From Antedon mediterranea (lineage: Eukaryota > Echinodermata > Crinoidea > Comatulida > Antedonidae): 64,000 bases of DNA. A model generated the notes under the pieces. That model saw only the letters and a program-made list of their open reading frames with translations, was not told where the DNA came from and searched no databases. Both the position numbers and the translations under genes were made by a program. The stretch lies in contig NC_092675.1 of assembly GCF_964355755.1 (NCBI RefSeq), positions 15,947,312 to 16,011,311 of the forward strand, in the 5' to 3' direction. The first letter of the stretch is position 1. The number at the start of each line of letters is the position of its first letter. Shown here in pieces: positions 58,550 through 64,000 of the stretch.

Positions 58550-59365
58550 ATGTAGTTCCAAATGTTCCATTTTGACGGCCATCTTTTCTTCCACTCATAT
58601 CACGCATCAATCCACTAAAACTATACTCTGCCGCTGTCGGTGGCCTCATTCCAAATGCTGGGAACATCGTAGGAGGGTAAGGATTAACTAGAGCTAACCC
58701 CCTACCATACGGTGCGTATGCAAACTGCATATGTGGGAAGGGACCGCTTGATGACGCCATTGCCGCTCTATCCGTTGCACTCAGAGGAGAAAACGCAGAT
58801 TTAATTCCAGATGAAGCCAAAGGCGCTGTTGGCAAATAGGGACGATGCGTTACGTATGATGTACTGGAACTTGTTGTAGGAAAGGGAAACGTGGTTGTAG
58901 ATGAATGCGTTGCGACCTGTGCACCGGGATGGTTAGAAAGAATTTGTTCGATAGATTGGACCAAATCACCATCACAACCTTGAAGAATTAACTCCAGTAC
59001 ACTTTTCTTTTGAGAGGGGAATAATTGAATTAAAGTGTCTATTGGCTGTTTGCCACTATGTTTAGCAGCTAAAGATAATGGTGACTCTGGTGTACTGCTC
59101 TTCTCTCTTTCACGTCGACTTTCTTTAACAGTTTGTTCATCACTAACGTTTAATTTAGGGGAATGTTTATGAGAGGGCGATCGAAGTGGAGAGGCATTGC
59201 TGCATTCTCTACTTGATGGTGAATGCAGTCCTGGGCTAACTGTTCGTATATCTACCATGCTTGAGACTGAACTTGGCGGGCTGCTTGCTCCGTTCATCAT
59301 TGCTACAGCTGAAGGTGATATTTGTGAATTAGCATGAATAATTTCTAACTTTGCTCGTTTTCCGT
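58550..59365 (-). CDS. DMRTA: DMRTA-type transcription factor, DMA-domain exon (partial gene)
   Basis: Acceptor tatctttcag before 59365 and donor t|gtaagt after 58550 bound 816 nt (phase 1 in, phase 1 out), 271 codons. The exon opens DGKRAKLEIIHANSQISPSA, then a Ser/Pro-rich linker, then the DMA domain KQPIDTLIQLFPSQ ... VLELILQGCDGDLVQSIEQI (about residues 105-145 of the exon; about 58930-59052). A Ser/Thr/Pro-rich stretch follows, then PAFGMRPPTAAEYSFSGLMR and DMSGRKDG. DMA plus the RPP...YSFSGLMRD tail is typical of DMRTA1/A2 (Dmrt4/5) proteins. These are nuclear DM-domain factors in neural and gonadal development. The DM zinc-binding domain must be in an upstream exon outside the window. 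The orthologue within DMRTA versus DMRT3 is inferred from IEQIL. Confidence 0.88.
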
Positions 59366-62300
59366 CTGAAAGATATAAATAATAAATACGTTTAGTACAA
59401 ATAAGCCGAAACAATTATATGCCTGTACAGTAGCTTATTCCAAAAACGACTAAATAAAAATAAATTTAACAATAACATTTAAAAAACATTCAAATAAAAA
59501 CATTGTATTGTTCTAGTAATTAAAAAAAAAATTGTTTAGTCTATACTATTGTGTCTGTGAAACTTCTAACTTGGCCATGACGTCATCATAACAGTAAATT
59601 GGGAAGTTGCAGACTATAGTGAAATGGGCGTATCGAAATAGTAGGAGCATTCATTGATGAAATTAGATAAACTCACTTGCCATAAAGTATTCAATAAATC
59701 CACATCACACGATGACGCTACAGTCACGTTTACTGCAGCAGACTATCATGGTAAATTCGATATTAGACGGGAATCAAGGAGGTGTGCTACTGTACACACA
59801 ATCATAATGCCATTTTGTTACAGAAACTTCGACCATCATTGATTGCTACCACATACGGCGCATCTTTATCTATTCCTAATAACCATCAACGGATGAATAG
59901 ACAACATTAATATCTCAATTAAATATTAATAGATGCCCCGGTAATGACTAAAGAGGTGTTGGCGCTCATGTGTATTCTTGCGAACCGGATCGATTAAGAC
60001 AACAAATAAGTATCAAATTAATTGTATTCTAAATCGGCGATTATTGTATATCACTTCGAAAGCTAAACATACAATTAGTTTCATTTTAGATAACAGCAAT
60101 TACGACGTTTTCTAAATCAATGGAGATTAAATACAGTTTTCAATAAAATGTATATGTTTGTTGTTAAAATGGTACAAATCAGGCGCATACTTATATGGGA
60201 CTTCATAATTTGATTATTGAAACATCACAAATACCACAAATGTATAGGCCTATTAAAAAAAAAACTGTTACAATAATTTATTTATAACTTATGCTAATGT
60301 TTATGTTATGACTATCAGAATTATGTGGGTTGATTAGTGTATTCAAAACTACAAAGATATAACATTATTAATAATTTCCGGTGTGGTTTTACCAAGAGGA
60401 GTGTATACATTGCGGTAAATTTTGCACATAGGCCCATGATTCATCAATTTATGTATAAGTTAGTTATAAATGTATGTATACAGTAATAATAAAGTCAATA
60501 AAACAAAGGCATTTCCAGCGAATACAACTAGATACTACCAAATATTTGAATGACATATAAAATCTACTCCAAAATAACGAATTAGTACGGTACGGTACAA
60601 ATAATAATAATACAAAAAATAAATAAGATATAGCCTAATTAATTATTTTGTTACAGTATAAGGTTTTCTCAATAAACCACATAATTTGTTATAGTTTTCC
60701 AGATAAAACTACTATTTAGTTTCAATTCAATTTACTGACACGTGAAACCCGTTAATTCCTGTGTATATAGTTTGATTGTTTGTATTTCAGCACAGAAAGG
60801 TTTCATAACCTCAGAAATTTACAAGAAAGGAAACTGTACTTTATGATTGACTATGTAAAAAGTTTGGCCTAAAACAATCATTGCCGCAAGGGCTTACAAA
60901 GTTTCCAACAGCATAATTGTAACGAAACTTCACAGATTGGCGTTTCCTATACGAAGACTACCTGCGGCAAACTGCAACCAGCGGTATTATTTTATTTATA
61001 CCATGAGTTATAATGGACACACCTGTTTGGAATCTCTTATGGCAACAATGTCACTCAATCAGATCTATTCGTAGTATTATTTGGCTCTATTATTTATATA
61101 GTATTTTTGTCAATAATTTTCAATTACACAGGATAATCGGAAATTAACAATGCCTGTGTCAGCCCCGTGTCAATATCAAAGTGTTAAGGCCTAGTTACAC
61201 ACAGTTCAATCAACGCTAAAATATGTAATATATACCTAAAGTTGGTGTAAGTTTAGAATAAATGTTGACAGTATCAATCACATGGTATTTTGTAATGGAA
61301 GTATTAACATTGAAAGTGTAGCCTACTTTTATTTAGTATATCTTTTCTATTACATTTTGTCAGGTGAATTGTATAGCATTAAGCTTTGTTCAAGTATCGT
61401 ACAGCACACACACAATTCTGTGAATATACTGTATTACAATTGATATGCCTAATAATTTTAAATAATTATTTAGATAATAGCCTTTTAATTATCGATATCT
61501 ATACTGAAGAAAAATTCTAATGACTTCGACTAATAATTTCAATCAATAATAATAATTAATAATAATAATAATAATACAAAATAAATAATTTAATAAGATA
61601 TAGCCTAATTAATTATTTTGTTACAGTATAAGGTTTTCTCAATAAACCACATAATTTGTTACAGTTTTTCAGATAAAACTACTATTTATCTATGTTATAG
61701 CAGTTTAATAATGAGTATAAAACCGTTATTAAATTTAATTGTAAAAAAAATACGATTGGCCTTACTAATAAGCCATGGTAGAATAACACGCTAATATATA
61801 ATATAACGAACATGTATCATGTAGTTACAGCCGAGACCACCAAGCTAGAGTACAACGAGTAAGCCTCAACGAAATATATCTATTATACTAAAATTATGAC
61901 AGCGTTCATCATATTCCGGATAATGTCAAATTCATACGGCTGACGTAGCCCTAGGCCCGTTGAGCTGGTGTAACCTTTTGCTAAAGTTGTCGCTACACAG
62001 GGGCCTAACGAGTCTTTGACAATCGTGTGATAAATTAGTCCTACTGGAAAGGACTATAATGATGGCTAATTTTTAAGTGTATAGATTAGGAAATCAAAGG
62101 CGTAATCTTACTACATGTATTTAAGTACTCTTTACGGTGGTATAATTAACTTGCCTGATAACAAGGATGAAATTAGGAACATGAAAAAACCTTAATACTG
62201 CACCGGTAATATACATTATTGCATATATTTCATTATGTATTATAATTTACTGTAGGCTTGCTTGCAACATTATGTACGATTAATCCATGTTTTTTGCGTT

Positions 62301-64000
62301 TAATCTTTTTTTCTTTTATTAATTTGTTTGTCTGAAATTGAATTTTACCAAATAAATAAAATTAAAAAATGTTTAGTAATATTACAAAACGTTCATGTGA
62401 ATTGTTACTTCCTTTCTACGACCGTTGCCGTCGATGTCATTTTATTGCTAATATTATACACCATCTTGACATAAGCAATAGGCCGAGATACTTAGCTATG
62501 CCATCTCTACTTTCGTTTGTTATTTATACATCTACCGTATTATTCACTCAAGAGCTTTTGTAAAGTTTGTGGACTTAAGTAAAATTAATGGTATCTTTTG
62601 TAAACCCTGTCTAGCCAGCAGAGTTCTAAACAGGTCAATTAGGTTAAGACACTTTATATACCAGTTCATTAGTGCTTTAGAAATCTAAATTAGGTAAGTA
62701 CTTACTGAAGATGTTTCAGTTTGTTATCAATAAAACGTTACGTTATTACATTATCACCTACTAATTCCCTGATTTGCGGGGCAAATTGGTCTTAGACACC
62801 AACAAAACAAGACGTGTTCAAAAGACTATGGAGATAAAAGAATCTTAAGTTGAAAAGATTCTGTAAAAGTGGCTTGTTTAACATGACAAATCAGAGTGAA
62901 TGACAGGATAATAGCCCATATTATAAAGCGAGTCGTAGATAATGCCAGCACCATAGAGGTGGTACAAAGATACTAGAATAAAACGTTTAGTATCGTCACC
63001 TGCCATCAAAGAAATCAACAATCAGAAAAGATGAAACTTAAGGTTACTTTCCCTGTCGTAGTACTATACAATTCATTTTTTTCTCCATCGAATAGCGAAG
63101 CAAAATTACTCCCTTTTCTCTCTTTTGTGGGGATTTACCATTGTATTTTTAGTATAAAAATGCATAGTTTTGTAATAAATTTATATTTTATTTTATATTA
63201 ATATCACTTTAGGTACGCTATGATTTTACGGTTATAAATAAATTTCGTGGAAGCAACACTTTCTATAAGAGTTATTTTTACAGAGACTCATCATAAACAT
63301 TGCTATAATTTAGGCCTTACCATGAGTATAAACTCAGCAAACAATCCACATGGTTAAGAACTCGACGCAGAAACGTAACTGTTTCAGATAACAATAGGTG
63401 TTCATAATCTAAAAACGACGGTTTTAATCCGTCTTTTGTGTATATTCGTCTGAGTAGGCAGAAATTAAGTAAAGAGAGTTTTTATACACTTTTAACGCGA
63501 GAATAAATAAAAATAGTAGCCGTTACATGTCATATTTTTATAACGCCATTAGCGTCAATTATAAGTTTCAGCCGTAATTAAACTCTGTAAGTGTATCAAT
63601 AAACATGCCTTAAGTATAAGCCGCAATTATGAGGTCAAAAAATCACATCTTAGTTACGATATCCTGAAAGTTAGAGAGTTATAATAACAAAAAAATCGAA
63701 TAAACTTATCACCATGGTAATAAAGTTCATTTATTTAATTGATAATACAAATATATAAAATAACTATGTGTTCTTATTTAGGACCGTTAATGTGAATCAA
63801 TGTGAATATCTCTTTCCATTAAAACACACAACATTGTTTTTAAAGTAATTTGGGTTGAGAGTATACGGTATTGAAAAAAAGATAAACCTTAACCGCAATT
63901 AACTATTTAATAAAAGAATCAGTTCAACAGCAGAATATTATTTACTATAAATTATAAAAAATAAATAATGAGACAACTTTTAGTTATTATTGATTATTCA
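59366..64000. other. Probable long intron of the DMRTA-type gene
   Basis: The exon at 58550-59365 begins mid-codon after an acceptor, so the gene continues to the right. I looked for a minus-strand DM domain (CxRCRNHG, then CxC) and found none up to 64000. The stretch holds a TGACGTCA palindrome (59578-59585), AAT microsatellite DNA (61545-61575), and a 97-bp direct repeat pair (60622 and 61592). Confidence 0.6.
60622..61688. repeat. 97-bp direct repeat pair, 970 bp apart
   Basis: 60622-60718 and 61592-61688 both run from aataagatatagcctaatta through acagtataaggttttctcaa to agataaaactactattta, with two or three differences. Both are preceded by aataataat...acaaaa-type DNA. The DNA between them is not repeated. 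Confidence 0.88.

Noticed and set aside
59366-64000. DM-domain exon of the DMRTA gene
   Set aside because: Looked for CxRCRNHG and following Cys/His pattern on the minus strand and found none; presumably beyond the window.

Overview
ORGANISM. This is AT-rich eukaryotic DNA: short exons with GT-AG introns, many decayed retroelements, MITE-like inverted repeats, tRNA-derived SINEs and microsatellites. Gene and element content (an LDL-receptor-type gene, a DMRTA-type gene with a DMA domain, a CR1/L2-like LINE with a 2A-like motif, a Ngaro-type YR retrotransposon, a Penelope-like element) fits a marine invertebrate deuterostome. An echinoderm is my best guess, possibly a sea cucumber or crinoid, but the sequence alone does not fix the species. 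The palindrome TAGGCCTA is strikingly frequent throughout. LAYOUT. 1-8.4 kb is a retroelement graveyard: an L1/Tx1-like RT remnant (minus), a second RT-type remnant with an LKDHK...[13 protein letters not shown] signature (plus), a decayed CR1/L2-like LINE with a 2A-like motif, PHD finger, endonuclease and RT (plus), a TIR element carrying a tRNA-derived SINE, and a Penelope-like RT (plus). 9.7-16.05 kb holds one complete seven-exon gene (plus) for a small LDL-receptor-like protein of 626 residues: signal peptide, three LDLa modules, EGF modules, a YWTD beta-propeller, EGF, a transmembrane helix and a tail without NPxY. Its introns hold a SINE, a 1.26-kb foldback element and small MITE-like repeats. 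16-42.7 kb is a gene desert in which I see only repeats, duplications and candidate regulatory motifs. 42.7-49.8 kb is a structurally complete Ngaro-type YR retrotransposon (minus) with split direct repeats A1 / B1-A2-B2, remnants of an SGNH-like hydrolase, Gag-like ORF, RT, RNase H and tyrosine recombinase, and a large internal minisatellite. Its terminal repeats are identical although its ORFs are broken. 49.8-58.1 kb is again non-coding, with diverged segmental duplications. 58.1-59.4 kb carries the DMA-domain exon of a DMRTA-type transcription factor gene (minus). Its DM-domain exon is not in the window, so 59.4-64 kb is probably DMRTA intron. WORKING TOGETHER. The two host genes have unrelated roles: a cell-surface endocytic-type receptor, and a developmental transcription factor. 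Nearly everything else is mobile DNA at different stages of decay.
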